DNA of 64,000 nucleotides from Wohlfahrtiimonas sp. G9077 (GCF_002252155.1 NZ_NEFD01000003.1:227356-291355); one strand, 5' to 3'; positions 8,864-18,804 are shown, numbered from the stretch's first letter. Numbers and translations: made by a program. The notes: generated by a model not told the origin, from the sequence alone.

Positions 8864-9946
8864 ATGTTATATGCGTTACTCACCTACTTAGCCGAGCATC
8901 AATGGGGTGCTTTGCGAGTGTTTCAATATTTATCGATGCGTGGCATCTGTGCTGTGTTAACAGCGCTTGTGTTTGCGCTCTTTTTTGGTCCGAAATTCAT
9001 TCGTAAATTGCAGGCCAATCAAATTGGGCAGTTTGTGCGTGATGATGGTCCGCAATCCCATTTATCCAAAAAAGGGACGCCAACGATGGGCGGCGTGCTC
9101 ATCATCGCGAGCATTTCTGTGGCGGTGTTATTGTGGGCTGACTTAAGCAACATCAATGTTTGGGTTGTGATGGGCGTGTTGTGGGGCTTTGGTTATGTGG
9201 GCTTCATTGATGACTATCGTAAAGTGGTGAAAAAGCAATCCCTTGGGCTGCGTGCGAAAGAAAAATATCTCTATTTAACGATTGGCGGCTTATTGGCAGC
9301 AGTGATTTTGTACTACAACGCAGGCGAACAGGGCACGCAATTGCTCATTCCATATTTTAAAGAGTGGTACATTCCTTTGGGTATTTTCTTCATTCCATTT
9401 GTCTACTTTGTGATTGTGGGTGCCAGTAATGCCGTGAATTTAACCGATGGTTTAGATGGCTTGGCCATCATGCCCACCATTTTAATTGCCGCAGCGCTTG
9501 CCATTTTTGCCTATGCCACAGGGCATGTTGAATTTGCCAACTATTTAGCGATTCCATATGTACAAGGCGCCGGTGAAATGGCCATCATTTGTGCTGCCAT
9601 CTTTGGCGCCGGCTTAGGGTTTTTGTGGTTCAATACTTATCCTGCTCAAGTGTTTATGGGCGATGTTGGGGCATTGGCATTGGGTGGTGCATTGGGGGCA
9701 ATCTCTGTTGTGGTGCGCCAAGAGCTCGTATTTTTCATCATGAGTGGTTTATTTGTGGTGGAAACATTGTCTGTCTTTATTCAAGTGGGTTCATATCGCA
9801 TGTTTAAAAAGCGCGTCTTTAGAATGGCGCCGATCCATCATCACTTTGAGCTCAAAGGTTGGCCAGAGCCACGCGTGATTGTGCGTTTTTGGATTTTAAC
9901 GGTGATTTTGGTATTAATTGGTTTAGCATCCCTTAAAATCCGTTAA
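8864..9946 (+). CDS. mraY: Phospho-MurNAc-pentapeptide transferase MraY
   Basis: 360 residues with about ten membrane spans. It transfers phospho-MurNAc-pentapeptide to undecaprenyl phosphate, forming lipid I at the inner membrane. Signatures are KKGTPTMGG, the Mg2+-binding GFIDDYRKV (aspartates near 117-118), [23 protein letters not shown] and [13 protein letters not shown]. It starts immediately at the murF stop. In most gammaproteobacteria murD, ftsW, murG and murC follow; here the cluster stops and a yigZ-type gene starts 2 bp later. Confidence 0.97.
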   Translation: MLYALLTYLAEHQWGALRVFQYLSMRGICAVLTALVFALFFGPKFIRKLQANQIGQFVRDDGPQSHLSKKGTPTMGGVLIIASISVAVLLWADLSNINVWVVMGVLWGFGYVGFIDDYRKVVKKQSLGLRAKEKYLYLTIGGLLAAVILYYNAGEQGTQLLIPYFKEWYIPLGIFFIPFVYFVIVGASNAVNLTDGLDGLAIMPTILIAAALAIFAYATGHVEFANYLAIPYVQGAGEMAIICAAIFGAGLGFLWFNTYPAQVFMGDVGALALGGALGAISVVVRQELVFFIMSGLFVVETLSVFIQVGSYRMFKKRVFRMAPIHHHFELKGWPEPRVIVRFWILTVILVLIGLASLKIR

Positions 9947-9948
9947 GC

Positions 9949-10548
9949 ATGACCGAAACCTACTTTGAAATTGCCGCTGATGTGCACTCAGAATTTACCG
10001 AGCAAAAGAGTAAATTTCTGGGTTTTGCCCATCGAGTGCAATCTGAAGAGGCGGCAAAAGCCATCATTGCTGAGTTGCGTGCTTTGCACCCGAATGCCAA
10101 TCATGTGTGTTATGCCTATCGTTTAGGGCAACATTATGAGCGCTATCGTTTCAGTGATGATGGTGAGCCAGGCGGTACAGCAGGGCGCCCAATTTTTGGG
10201 CAGATCGAAGCCTTTAAAGTCACCAATGTTTTGGTGGCGGTGGTGCGCTATTTTGGTGGCATTAAACTTGGCACGGGCGGCCTTGTGGCCAATTATCAGA
10301 AGTCTGCACGCCTAACATTAGACGCAGCTCAAGTGATTGAGCATAAAATTTTACAATCCCTACAATTCGTTTATGATTATGATGTAACCAGTGATATTCA
10401 ACAACTGTTACATGTGTCAAAAGCGGTGGTCAAAGCCACCGATTATGCAGAACGTTGTGTATGCACAGTGGCGCTTGAGCCATCGCAAATCGACGATTTT
10501 CAACATAAATTGATACAAATAAAAAACACGCAGTTACTCAGTCCTTAA
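9949..10548 (+). CDS. yigZ: YigZ/IMPACT-family protein
   Basis: 199 residues, family length. EFTEQKSKFLGFA near the N-terminus and RFSDDGEPGGTAGRPI (about 64-79) are the diagnostic motifs of the UPF0029/IMPACT family. The N-terminal half has the ribosomal-S5-like fold and the C-terminal part the DUF1949 domain. The bacterial role is not settled; eukaryotic IMPACT binds GCN1 and modulates translation control. It starts 2 bp after mraY, so it is probably read from the cell-wall cluster transcript, an unusual position. Confidence 0.88.
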   Translation: MTETYFEIAADVHSEFTEQKSKFLGFAHRVQSEEAAKAIIAELRALHPNANHVCYAYRLGQHYERYRFSDDGEPGGTAGRPIFGQIEAFKVTNVLVAVVRYFGGIKLGTGGLVANYQKSARLTLDAAQVIEHKILQSLQFVYDYDVTSDIQQLLHVSKAVVKATDYAERCVCTVALEPSQIDDFQHKLIQIKNTQLLSP

Positions 10549-10589
10549 CAGATGCCAATGGATCATTGGCCCGTGATATAAAGTGAGCA

Positions 10590-11033
10590 ATGATGCAGGT
10601 GTGGAAACGTTTGATGATTGTAATGTTGGTTGTGTTTTCCGTCACGCTTGCATGGAGCCGAACATATGATGAGCTCGTGTGGCACAATGGCCATGTGCAA
10701 TATGTGGTCTTGCATCATCCTGAGCGGGCAGAATTTGAAATTCAACGCACACAATTTGCCAATCAGCCCATTCATCCGCCGACAGCCATTTTTATTCTAT
10801 CTGCAAATGTCACAGCCTTTGAAGAAGAGTATCTCTACTCATTTTTATCCCAAATCTTTAATTTAACCAGCATTTATACCAATACGGATCATGATCCGAA
10901 CCCTGATTGTGTGGTGCATTTATGCCAATCTAACAGTTATCATTGTGTACGCGTCAGTACGCAACTCTTTGAGCATCAAGGGGATCGCTTTGTATTTGAC
11001 CGCTATATGCAAAGCTTATCTTGGCCAGAATAA
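10590..11033 (+). CDS. Hypothetical exported or membrane-anchored protein
   Basis: 147 residues; not recognised. The first ~24 residues (RLMIVMLVVFSVTLAWS) form a signal peptide or N-terminal anchor. The remainder is soluble with two close cysteines (CVVHLCQSNSYHC), which could form a disulfide in the periplasm. It lies 41 bp after yigZ, may share its transcript, and is followed at once by a bidirectional terminator. No conserved motif allows a function. Confidence 0.55.
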   Translation: MMQVWKRLMIVMLVVFSVTLAWSRTYDELVWHNGHVQYVVLHHPERAEFEIQRTQFANQPIHPPTAIFILSANVTAFEEEYLYSFLSQIFNLTSIYTNTDHDPNPDCVVHLCQSNSYHCVRVSTQLFEHQGDRFVFDRYMQSLSWPE

Positions 11034-11055
11034 AAAACCCTGCAAGCAGGGTTTT
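11034..11055. terminator. Bidirectional intrinsic terminator
   Basis: AAAACCCTGC / GCAGGGTTTT with a very tight loop, starting at the stop codon of the upstream gene. It separates the plus-strand unit from the convergent thiD/pdxK-type gene. Confidence 0.8.
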
Positions 11056-11077
11056 AGCATCAATGGTTTAATGTCAT

Positions 11078-11875
11078 TTATTTAAAACTGTCTGGAAAAT
11101 CTAAGGTGCCCACAAATTGATTGAGCGCCCAGTGATTTTTAATGCCTTTTTTGATGGCTTCTTTGGCTTCAAAAACAGATTCACGTGGGGAGAAGCCTTT
11201 GCAAAGGTTTGCAGCCACATGTGCGGCAAATGTACAGCCTAAACCATGTGTATGATGGGTATCGATGAAATCACCTTCCATTAAGATGAATTCATGGCCA
11301 TCATAAAATAGATCGCCCGAAGTTTTAGGTTCCATCACGCGGCCAACATTGGTGATGGCCACAGCTTTACAGCCTAAGGCAAGAATGCGGCGCGCCGCTT
11401 CTTTGGCTTCTTCGTAGCTTGTGATCTCTTCCATATCAGCCAATTGCGCTGCTTCAAATAAGTTTGGCGTTGTGACAGTGGCATGTTTGATCAAATGTGT
11501 TTGGATGGCTTTTGCATGCTCAGGGAATAAAGGTTTATTGCCTTTACACACCATCACAGGATCGACAACCACAGGCACTTTTTTGGACCAAGTGTTTAAA
11601 TAGCCGTCCACATTCTCAATGATGGCAGGCGTTGGCAACATGCCAAGTTTAATCGCATCGACGCCCACGCCATCAAGGGCCGTTTTAATTTGAGCATCAA
11701 TCACGGGCAATTCAATGGGAAATACACCGTGTGACCATGTGTCCGTTTCCATCGTCACGATCACTGTGAGGGCAGAAAAGCCATACAAATCATGCTTAGC
11801 AAAGGTGCGTAAATCCGCTTGAATGCCAGCGCCGCCGCTTGAGTCTGAACCTGCAATGGTCAATATCTTTTTCAT
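11078..11875 (-). CDS. ThiD/PdxK-type HMP(-P)/pyridoxal kinase
   Basis: 265 residues, ribokinase fold. ILTIAGSDSSGGAGIQADL at the N-terminus is the ThiD substrate-binding signature, and VDPVMVCKG and HTHGLGCTFAAH complete it. In the last motif the residues before GC are HGL, closer to the Gram-positive PdxK/ThiD2 form (HGAGCT) than to the usual GTGCT of ThiD. It phosphorylates hydroxymethylpyrimidine (phosphate) for thiamine synthesis or pyridoxal/pyridoxine for PLP salvage; sequence alone does not decide. No thiamine genes adjoin it, and I see no TPP riboswitch in the short leader (11876-11930), which favours neither strongly. Confidence 0.8.
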   Translation of the reverse strand: MKKILTIAGSDSSGGAGIQADLRTFAKHDLYGFSALTVIVTMETDTWSHGVFPIELPVIDAQIKTALDGVGVDAIKLGMLPTPAIIENVDGYLNTWSKKVPVVVDPVMVCKGNKPLFPEHAKAIQTHLIKHATVTTPNLFEAAQLADMEEITSYEEAKEAARRILALGCKAVAITNVGRVMEPKTSGDLFYDGHEFILMEGDFIDTHHTHGLGCTFAAHVAANLCKGFSPRESVFEAKEAIKKGIKNHWALNQFVGTLDFPDSFK

Positions 11876-11930
11876 CGAAAATCCTTTGTGTTATATCCAG
11901 CAAATTAGGTGGAAAATATAGAGTACAAAA

Positions 11931-11956
11931 AAAAGCTCTAAATTTATAGAGCTTTT
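11931..11956. terminator. Bidirectional intrinsic terminator downstream of hemN
   Basis: AAAAGCTCTA / TAGAGCTTTT with a 6-nt loop. On the minus strand it is followed by eight T and ends hemN transcription before the kinase gene. Confidence 0.85.
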
Positions 11957-11967
11957 CAGGAAGTTTT

Positions 11968-13344
11968 TTAAATGACGCGGGAGAAGCGTTGATCATTTTT
12001 TTGCAAATAGGCATCAAACACCATGCCAATGTTGCGAATGAGTAAGCGGCCGCGATCTTGCACGTAATAGGTATCGCCCTCAACAACGATTAAGCCATCG
12101 GGCGCCATTGCACGTAGATCTTCCAATTCGATTTTAAAGTGTTCTTTGGCATCGATGTTAAAGCGGCGGCTGACATCATTGATGTCGAGCTTTAAGTTAC
12201 ACATAAGCTCTGTGATCACATAACGGCGAAGTTCATCTTCAGGTGTTAAGGTGACGCCGCGCCAAATCGGCAACTGTTCGCTGTTGATCACCGCTTCATA
12301 ATCGGGCATATCTTTGACATTTTGTGCGTAGATGTTGCCAATTTGCGAGATGGAAGATAAGCCCATGCCCACCAAATCACAATCAGAATGAGTGCTGTAA
12401 CCTTGGAAGTTGCGGTACAAATTGCCTTCACGTTGGGCGATCGCCAATTGATCGGTTGGTTTTGCAAAGTGATCCATGCCAATGTACACGTAGCCTGCCT
12501 CTGTTAAGCGCTCAATGATGTTTTTAAGGATCAAGAGCTTCTCTTCAGGCTTTGGCATGTCTTCTGCGTTCATCTGCTTTTGTGTTTTAAAGAGATGCGG
12601 CATGTGCGCATAGTTAAAGACAGATAAACGATCAGGAGAGATCTCAATCATCTCTTCTAATGTTTGATTAAACGTGTCCACTGTTTGGAAGGGCAAGCCA
12701 TAAATCAAATCCACCGAGATGGAGCTAAAACCACATTCGCGCGCAGCGGTTAAGGTTTCAAGGGTGATCTCTTTAGGCTGAATGCGGTTGACGGCCACTT
12801 GCACTTTCGGGTTAAAGTCTTGCACGCCCATGCTCAAACGGTTAAAACCGATGCTGCGTAAAAAGCGCACTGTGTCCGCATTTGCTTCACGTGGGTCCAC
12901 TTCAATGGAGTATTCGCCTTGATCTTGATCGAGCAATGTGAAGTGTTTAGCGGTGGCATCCATCACCGTGAGCATTTCATCACGGGATAAAAATGTGGGC
13001 GTGCCGCCGCCCCAATGGAGCTGCTTCACTTTGCGTTGACGATCAAAAAGATTGCCTTGCATTTCAATCTCTTTGAGTAAATGTTCAACGTAAGGCAAAG
13101 AGCGCTTGCGGTTTTTGGTGATGATTTTGTTACAGCCACAGTAAAAACAGATGGTGTCGCAAAATGGCATGTGGAAATAAAGGGATAAATCACGATCAGA
13201 TTCATTAGAGGCTAAAGCGGCCTGAATGTAATCCTCACGGGTAAATTCGGTGGTAAATTGTACAGCGGTGGGGTAAGAGGTATAACGAGGACCAGCCTTG
13301 TCATATTTATCGATGAGTTCACGATTAAAAATAGATTGTGTCAT
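11968..13344 (-). CDS. hemN: Oxygen-independent coproporphyrinogen III oxidase HemN
   Basis: 458 residues from the ATG at 13344; a TTG three codons upstream is possible but has no ribosome site. A radical-SAM enzyme that decarboxylates coproporphyrinogen III to protoporphyrinogen IX without O2. The N-terminus GPRYTSYPTAVQF is the HemN signature. The [4Fe-4S] cysteines are Cys62, Cys66 and Cys69 in HMPFCDTICFYCGC. Also visible are HWGGGTPTFL, EVDPREA and LSMGVQDF. These features, and YIGMDHFAKP, identify genuine HemN rather than the related HemW. Monocistronic, ending in a terminator. Confidence 0.95.
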   Translation of the reverse strand: MTQSIFNRELIDKYDKAGPRYTSYPTAVQFTTEFTREDYIQAALASNESDRDLSLYFHMPFCDTICFYCGCNKIITKNRKRSLPYVEHLLKEIEMQGNLFDRQRKVKQLHWGGGTPTFLSRDEMLTVMDATAKHFTLLDQDQGEYSIEVDPREANADTVRFLRSIGFNRLSMGVQDFNPKVQVAVNRIQPKEITLETLTAARECGFSSISVDLIYGLPFQTVDTFNQTLEEMIEISPDRLSVFNYAHMPHLFKTQKQMNAEDMPKPEEKLLILKNIIERLTEAGYVYIGMDHFAKPTDQLAIAQREGNLYRNFQGYSTHSDCDLVGMGLSSISQIGNIYAQNVKDMPDYEAVINSEQLPIWRGVTLTPEDELRRYVITELMCNLKLDINDVSRRFNIDAKEHFKIELEDLRAMAPDGLIVVEGDTYYVQDRGRLLIRNIGMVFDAYLQKNDQRFSRVI

Positions 13345-13475
13345 GTTGCCCAACTAGTATATTCGTTAATAAAGTAATCATGGGGTATATTGTACTGAAT
13401 TACACCACAAACTGCGATTTTGTTTTATCGATGGGGCAGATTTATATTCATAATGCATGAAAAAAGGAGCAATTG

Positions 13476-14906
13476 ATGAAAAGAAGGACAAAGATTGTTG
13501 CAACATTAGGGCCAGCGAGTGATCGCCCGGGTGTGTTAGAAGGTATGATCAAAGCAGGTGTGAATGTGGTTCGCCTGAATTTCTCTCACGGCACCCATGA
13601 AGATCACATCAAACGTGTCAATGCGGTGCGTGAAATTGCCGCGCGCTTAAAAGTGAATGTGGGCATTTTATCGGATTTGCAAGGCCCTAAAATTCGCATT
13701 GAGAAGTTTAAAAATGGTTCAGTCGAATTGATAGAAGGCGCACCGTTTATTCTAGACAGCACGCATGCCGATGATGCTGGCGATGAAACGCGCGTTGGCA
13801 TTGCCTATAAAGCCTTGGTCAATGATGTGAAGCCCAAAGACATTTTACTCCTAGATGATGGCAAAATCGTGCTTGAAGTGACGGCAGTGAAAGATTCAGA
13901 AGTGTACACCAAAGTGGTGATTGGCGGCACATTGTCTAACCGTAAAGGTATCAATTTGCAGGGCGGCGGTTTGTCTGCGCCCGCTTTGACGGATAAGGAT
14001 CGAGAAGATCTCATTTGTGCGGCGAACTTTAACACCGATTACATCGCCGTCTCTTTCCCAAGAAATGGCAGTGACATGGATGAGGCGCGCGAATTGCTCA
14101 AAAAAGCAGGTTCACAGGCGCATTTGGTGGCGAAAATTGAGCGCATTGAAGCGGTGGCAAACATCGATGAGATCATTTTAGCCTCCGATGCCATCATGAT
14201 TGCCCGCGGCGATTTGGCGGTGGAAATTGGTGATGCAAAATTGATGGGCGTGCAAAAGCGCTTCATTTTACGGGCGCGTGAATTGAATCGTGCCACGATT
14301 ACAGCGACGCAAATGATGGAATCAATGATTGAAAACTCATGCCCAACGCGCGCCGAAGTGATGGATGTATCAAACGCTGTGTTAGATGGCACCGATGCGG
14401 TGATGCTCTCTGCTGAAAGCGCCGCCGGTAAATATCCTGTGGAAACGGTGAAAGCGATGGCAGAGATCTGCATTGGGGCAGAGAGCGAAATGATGAACCA
14501 TTTGAGCGCGAACTCCATGATTAAAAATAAACAGTTCACGCAAACGGATGAAGCGATCGCTATGTCCTCAATGGTGTTGGCCAACCACTATGATGTGCAA
14601 GCGTTGGTGTGCCTAACAGAATCAGGCACCACAGCAATGCTCATGAGCCGCGTTAATTCAGACATTCCCATTTATGCTTTAACGCGCCATGCGAAAACTG
14701 CCGGTTGGATGACATTGTATCGTGGTGTCGAGCCATTAGAATTCAACATTCATCATGCGAATGAAGAAGATGTGGTCAATGAAGTGATTGAGGTTTTAAA
14801 GGTGAATCAAGCGGTTAATGTGGGTGATCGCATCATCATTACACGCGGTTCACTCAATTATGTACAAGGCGGAACGAATAACCTTCGCATCGCGGTGGTT
14901 GAATAA
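13476..14906 (+). CDS. pyk: Pyruvate kinase
   Basis: 476 residues from the ATG at 13476 with GGAG 6 nt upstream; an adjoining TTG is rejected. It makes pyruvate and ATP from phosphoenolpyruvate in glycolysis. TKIVATLGPAS and NFSHG are at the N-terminus, the active-site signature LVAKIERIEA and ARGDLAVEIG are in the barrel, and TATQMMESMI and DGTDAVMLSAESAAGKYP follow. The C-terminal regulatory domain ends in GSLNYVQGGTNNLRI. Single gene between a divergent hemN and a shared terminator. Type I versus type II (pykF/pykA) is not decided. Confidence 0.96.
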   Translation: MKRRTKIVATLGPASDRPGVLEGMIKAGVNVVRLNFSHGTHEDHIKRVNAVREIAARLKVNVGILSDLQGPKIRIEKFKNGSVELIEGAPFILDSTHADDAGDETRVGIAYKALVNDVKPKDILLLDDGKIVLEVTAVKDSEVYTKVVIGGTLSNRKGINLQGGGLSAPALTDKDREDLICAANFNTDYIAVSFPRNGSDMDEARELLKKAGSQAHLVAKIERIEAVANIDEIILASDAIMIARGDLAVEIGDAKLMGVQKRFILRARELNRATITATQMMESMIENSCPTRAEVMDVSNAVLDGTDAVMLSAESAAGKYPVETVKAMAEICIGAESEMMNHLSANSMIKNKQFTQTDEAIAMSSMVLANHYDVQALVCLTESGTTAMLMSRVNSDIPIYALTRHAKTAGWMTLYRGVEPLEFNIHHANEEDVVNEVIEVLKVNQAVNVGDRIIITRGSLNYVQGGTNNLRIAVVE

Positions 14907-14921
14907 CCGTTGATAGCCATG

Positions 14922-14950
14922 AAAATCCCGAGCATTGCTCGGGATTTTTA
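14922..14950. terminator. Bidirectional intrinsic terminator
   Basis: AAAATCCCGAGC / GCTCGGGATTTT with an ATT loop and T-tract. It lies between the convergent pyk and queH genes. Confidence 0.9.
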
Positions 14951-14951
14951 T

Positions 14952-15596
14952 TTATTGATAGTACATGACACCGAGTTTAATCGGCGCGCGACCTTTGCTT
15001 TTACGGAATTGATTGGTGTCACGCAGTGAATAGGCGCAACCACAATACTCTTGTTGATAAAAGTTTTCGCGCTTACTGATCTCGATCATGCGTGCAGAAC
15101 CGCCGCCTTTACGCCAATTGTAATCCCAATAAGTGAGGTTGGGATAAGGAGCAACGGCGCGTTCACCGCAATCATTGATTTGTGCCATGTTTTTCCAGCG
15201 CGAAATGCCAAGGGAACTGGTCATCACATCAAAGCCATGTTCATGGGCATAAAGGGCAGTGCGCTCAAAGCGCATGTCAAAACACATGGTGCAACGAATG
15301 CCGCGTTCAGGCGCCATTTCCATGCCTTTTGCACGCTCAAACCAATTGTCTTTATCATAATCGGCATCGATGAAGGGAATGTTGAATTTTTCAGCAAAGC
15401 GAATATTTTCCTCTTTGCGAATCTCATACTCTTTCAATGGATGAATATTCGGGTTATAAAAATAGATGGTAAAGTCTATGCCTGAAGCCACCATTGCTTC
15501 CATCACTTCACCTGAGCACGGGGCGCAGCAAGAGTGGAGCAGTAATTTTTGGCCATTGTTTGGCAAGGTTAATGTGTCGCGGATGAGTTCAGTCAC
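14952..15596 (-). CDS. queH: Epoxyqueuosine reductase QueH
   Basis: 214 residues, DUF208 family. It catalyses the last step of tRNA queuosine synthesis and is non-orthologous to the cobalamin-dependent QueG. The N-terminal [15 protein letters not shown] has the adjacent-cysteine CCxPC motif. [34 protein letters not shown] and [13 protein letters not shown] carry the remaining conserved cysteines that hold the iron-sulfur and iron site. The call rests on these motifs. No other queuosine gene is in the window. Confidence 0.9.
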   Translation of the reverse strand: MTELIRDTLTLPNNGQKLLLHSCCAPCSGEVMEAMVASGIDFTIYFYNPNIHPLKEYEIRKEENIRFAEKFNIPFIDADYDKDNWFERAKGMEMAPERGIRCTMCFDMRFERTALYAHEHGFDVMTSSLGISRWKNMAQINDCGERAVAPYPNLTYWDYNWRKGGGSARMIEISKRENFYQQEYCGCAYSLRDTNQFRKSKGRAPIKLGVMYYQ

Positions 15597-15670
15597 GTGG
15601 GCTCCGATGGGGTCAAAAGGTCTTAGATTACAATAAATTTCGAGAAAATCAATCCTTTAAGGAGGTCAAT

Positions 15671-16522
15671 GTGTCAAACCTTTCATCCCTCATTTCTGTC
15701 TCTGATTTGCAACAGAAAATGCTGTCCTCAGAATCACTCGTGATTTTAGCCGCAGAGTCGAGCATGCAGCCCATTGACAAGGATCATTGTTACATTAAAG
15801 GCGCGCGGCGCATCGATTTAGAACAAGATGTGTGCGCAGAACCAACGCCTTTATCCGGGCGTCATCCTTTAAAAAGTATGGATGAATTGATCGCAGTAAT
15901 GCAGCGCTTAGGCATTGATCAAGGCGACACCGTGGTGGTGTATGATGCCGGTAACACCATGATGGCTGCATACATTTGGTGGATTTTGCACCATTTAGGC
16001 CATGGGCACACATTTGTGCTCAATGGCGGTTTACGTGCATGGCAAGCGGCCGGTGGCGATGTGATGTCTCTGGCGGAATCTTCGCCAAAATGTGGAAACA
16101 TTGTATCACTGCCATCGGATTTTCAGCGTGTGACGGCTGCAGTGATCATGGATTCCATTGATGAATCTGAACCGCCGCTTTGCATCATTGATGCCCGTAG
16201 CCACGCACGTTTTAGAGGTGATGTTGAACCGCTTGATCCTGTGGCAGGGCACATTCCGACTGCGATTAATCGCCCATTTGAGCGCAATTTGCAAAGCGAT
16301 GGCACATTTAAGCCAAAAACAGTCTTGGCAGAAGAATTCAAGGATTTGCTCAAGCATCATCAGGGTCAAACCATTGTGCATCAATGTGGTTCTGGCGTGT
16401 CAGCGTGCCACAATGTATTGGCGATGGCGTACGCGGGTTTAGGGGCAACGGCATTGTATGACGGTTCATGGAGCGAATGGTGTAAAAATCCGGCGCATCC
16501 GGTTGCCCGCGGGGATGATTAG
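15671..16522 (+). CDS. sseA: 3-mercaptopyruvate-type sulfurtransferase (two rhodanese domains)
   Basis: 283 residues. It starts with GTG at 15671, preceded by GGAGG at 15661. The inactive N-terminal rhodanese domain contains DQGDTVVVYDAGNTMMAAYIWW; the C-terminal one carries active-site Cys239 in HQCGSGVSACHN. The loop CGSGV(S/T)A is the mercaptopyruvate sulfurtransferase form, distinct from the CRKGVTA loop of thiosulfate rhodaneses. It moves sulfur from 3-mercaptopyruvate to thiol acceptors or cyanide. Apparently monocistronic, 69 bp before ypfJ. Confidence 0.88.
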   Translation: MSNLSSLISVSDLQQKMLSSESLVILAAESSMQPIDKDHCYIKGARRIDLEQDVCAEPTPLSGRHPLKSMDELIAVMQRLGIDQGDTVVVYDAGNTMMAAYIWWILHHLGHGHTFVLNGGLRAWQAAGGDVMSLAESSPKCGNIVSLPSDFQRVTAAVIMDSIDESEPPLCIIDARSHARFRGDVEPLDPVAGHIPTAINRPFERNLQSDGTFKPKTVLAEEFKDLLKHHQGQTIVHQCGSGVSACHNVLAMAYAGLGATALYDGSWSEWCKNPAHPVARGDD

Positions 16523-16590
16523 AACTCCTCACATTTGCCGGTAATGATCTACAATAGAGACTTTCAATCAGATGAACAGATGGAGCAAAC

Positions 16591-17445
16591 ATGCGCTGGG
16601 AAAATGAAAGACGCAGTGAAAATGTCGAAGATCGTCGCCGCTCAGGCGGTAAAAACAGTTTAGGGGGCTTGCCCATCCCGATGAATGGTAAAGCGGGCGT
16701 GGTGTTGTTTATTGTGGTGATGATTGCCGGTTATTATGGCGTTGATTTATCACCATTGTTAGAAGGGCAAGTGCCCACGCAAACCAATGCACAATCGGCC
16801 AATGTCTCCCCACAAGAAGAGCGCATGGCCAATTTTACGGCCACTTCCTTAGGGATGACGGAAGATCTTTGGCAACGTGAATTTAAAAAGCTTGGCAAAA
16901 CGTATCAAGAACCAACGCTTGTGCTCTATTCGGGGCAAACATCGACGGCATGTGGTTATGGTCAAGCGGCGATGGGGCCATTTTATTGTCCTGCCGATTA
17001 TAAAGTGTACATCGATCTCTCGTTTTATGATGACATGCGTAAAAGCTTAGGCGGTGGCGGCGATTTTGCTCAAGGTTATGTGGTGGCGCATGAAGTGGGT
17101 CATCATGTGCAAAATTTATTGGGCATCAATCAGCAAGTGCGCCAATTACAGCAACGCGCCAGCAAAAAAGAGGCCAATCAGCTGTCCGTGAAAATGGAGC
17201 TGCAAGCTGATTGCTTGGCCGGCATTTGGGGCAAGTATGTGCAAGAACGTGGTTTGCTTGAAATGGGTGATTTGGACAAAGCCATGAAAACAGCAGAAGC
17301 GATTGGCGATGACCGTTTACAAAAACAAAGTGGCGGCGCTGTGGTGCCTGACAGCTTTACACACGGGACATCCGCACAGCGCAAAGCATGGTTTGAGCGC
17401 GGATTTAAAACCGGCGACATCAACGCGTGCAATACCTTTCAATGA
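16591..17445 (+). CDS. ypfJ: YpfJ-type membrane-anchored zinc metallopeptidase
   Basis: 284 residues. [16 protein letters not shown] is the conserved start of this family (neutral zinc metallopeptidase, YpfJ). One membrane span follows (about 30-50, [15 protein letters not shown]), then an exported domain with [17 protein letters not shown] and the zinc-binding [21 protein letters not shown] supplies a further ligand, and [19 protein letters not shown] is conserved near the C-terminus. Its substrates are unknown to me. The C-terminal end, [12 protein letters not shown], matches full-length family members. Confidence 0.9.
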   Translation: MRWENERRSENVEDRRRSGGKNSLGGLPIPMNGKAGVVLFIVVMIAGYYGVDLSPLLEGQVPTQTNAQSANVSPQEERMANFTATSLGMTEDLWQREFKKLGKTYQEPTLVLYSGQTSTACGYGQAAMGPFYCPADYKVYIDLSFYDDMRKSLGGGGDFAQGYVVAHEVGHHVQNLLGINQQVRQLQQRASKKEANQLSVKMELQADCLAGIWGKYVQERGLLEMGDLDKAMKTAEAIGDDRLQKQSGGAVVPDSFTHGTSAQRKAWFERGFKTGDINACNTFQ

Positions 17446-17590
17446 GGAAAATGCAGTCATTGCGTGATTCTTCGGTGTGCTTGATTGCGTTTGTTTAAAT
17501 CATTTGTGATATTTTTTTCGGAAATATTGTTTTTTAAAGCACTTTTCTAGTAAATTAGCAGCTTGATTAAAATGCGATTTAGGAGATTAG

Positions 17591-18742
17591 ATGTACAAAA
17601 AAATTCAATACTTTTTTTCTTTACCCACGGCAGGCGGCATTGTCTTGATGATTTCAGCGCTGCTTGGCCTTGTGATTGCCAACAGTCCATTGTCTGGTCA
17701 GTACTTTGCCATCTTAGAAAGTTATGTGGCAGGTTTATCCGTCTTACATTGGATCAATGATGCCTTCATGGCAATCTTCTTTTTGTATGTGGGCCTTGAA
17801 TTAAAACGTGAATTTTTGGTGGGTGAGCTGGCAACGAATTCTCAGCGTATTCTTCCAGGGTTAGCCGCGTTAGCAGGGCTTGCAATGCCAGCTGTGATCT
17901 ATTATCTCTTTAACCGAAATGATGGCGCAGCCCTTAATGGTTGGGCGATTCCAACAGCGACAGACATCGCCTTTGCCCTTGGGATTGTGGCATTGTTAGG
18001 CAGCCGCGTGCCATTGTCATTGAAGGTGTTTTTAACGGCATTGGCCATCATTGATGACTTAGCGGCCATCATCATCATCGCAGTGTTCTACACTAGTGAA
18101 TTGCACTTGATTTACTTATTAGGGGCGCTTGCGAGCATCATTGCGCTTGTGATCCTTAATAAGAAAAAAGTGGTGCAACCTTACTTGTATCTCTTGTTCG
18201 GTGTGATTTTATGGTTCATGGTGTTAAAGTCCGGCATTCATGCCACTTTAGCGGGCGTAACATTGGCCTTGACCATTCCATTAAGTGGCGTGAAAGAGAA
18301 TGCTAAAGGTGAAACCCCATTATTGGCTTGGGAACACGGTTTGGCCAATTGGGTGAGTTTTCTCATCATTCCGGTGTTTGGTTTAGCAAATGCGGGCGTT
18401 TCCTTTGCTGGTTTGGAATTGTCAATGTTGGCGCATCCTGTGGTGATGGGCGTGGCTGTGGGCTTGTTTTTGGGCAAACAGATCGGTATTTTTGGCATTG
18501 TGTACATCGGTGAAAAATTGGGTCTCTTCAATCGCCCAACGGGTGCAACATGGTTACAAGTGTACGGTGTGGCATTATTATGCGGCATCGGCTTTACCAT
18601 GAGTTTATTCATCAGCATGTTGGCATTTGCCGCCCCTGAATTGCAAGATTTAAGTAAGATTGGTGTGTTTATTGGCTCATTCTTATCGGGCATTTTGGGT
18701 TACTTGATTTTGCGTTTCCATCCTGTGGTGAAAACTGCATAA
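17591..18742 (+). CDS. nhaA: Na+/H+ antiporter NhaA
   Basis: 383 residues, twelve predicted membrane spans. It exchanges cytoplasmic Na+ for external H+ under alkaline or salt stress. LKREFLVGEL, IPTATDIAFALG, LAIIDDLAAIIIIA (with the paired aspartates of the ion site), GIHATLAGVTLALTIP and CGIGFTMSLFI are NhaA signatures. AGGAGA lies just upstream of the ATG. The 145-bp upstream gap is AT-rich; I see no NhaR-type regulator gene nearby. It ends in a strong terminator shared with the convergent flavoprotein gene. Confidence 0.95.
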   Translation: MYKKIQYFFSLPTAGGIVLMISALLGLVIANSPLSGQYFAILESYVAGLSVLHWINDAFMAIFFLYVGLELKREFLVGELATNSQRILPGLAALAGLAMPAVIYYLFNRNDGAALNGWAIPTATDIAFALGIVALLGSRVPLSLKVFLTALAIIDDLAAIIIIAVFYTSELHLIYLLGALASIIALVILNKKKVVQPYLYLLFGVILWFMVLKSGIHATLAGVTLALTIPLSGVKENAKGETPLLAWEHGLANWVSFLIIPVFGLANAGVSFAGLELSMLAHPVVMGVAVGLFLGKQIGIFGIVYIGEKLGLFNRPTGATWLQVYGVALLCGIGFTMSLFISMLAFAAPELQDLSKIGVFIGSFLSGILGYLILRFHPVVKTA

Positions 18743-18760
18743 TATAGGGTTTTAAAGATG

Positions 18761-18788
18761 AAAAAAGGCAGCCTAAGCTGCCTTTTTT
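18761..18788. terminator. Bidirectional intrinsic terminator
   Basis: A perfect AAAAAAGGCAGC / GCTGCCTTTTTT stem with a CTAA loop separates nhaA from the convergent flavoprotein gene. Confidence 0.92.
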
Positions 18789-18804
18789 ATTGTGATGCGG
18801 TTGA

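Noticed and set aside
11876..11930. TPP riboswitch before the thiD/pdxK-type gene
   Set aside because: The leader is too short and lacks the conserved CUGAGA/ACCUGA-type elements.
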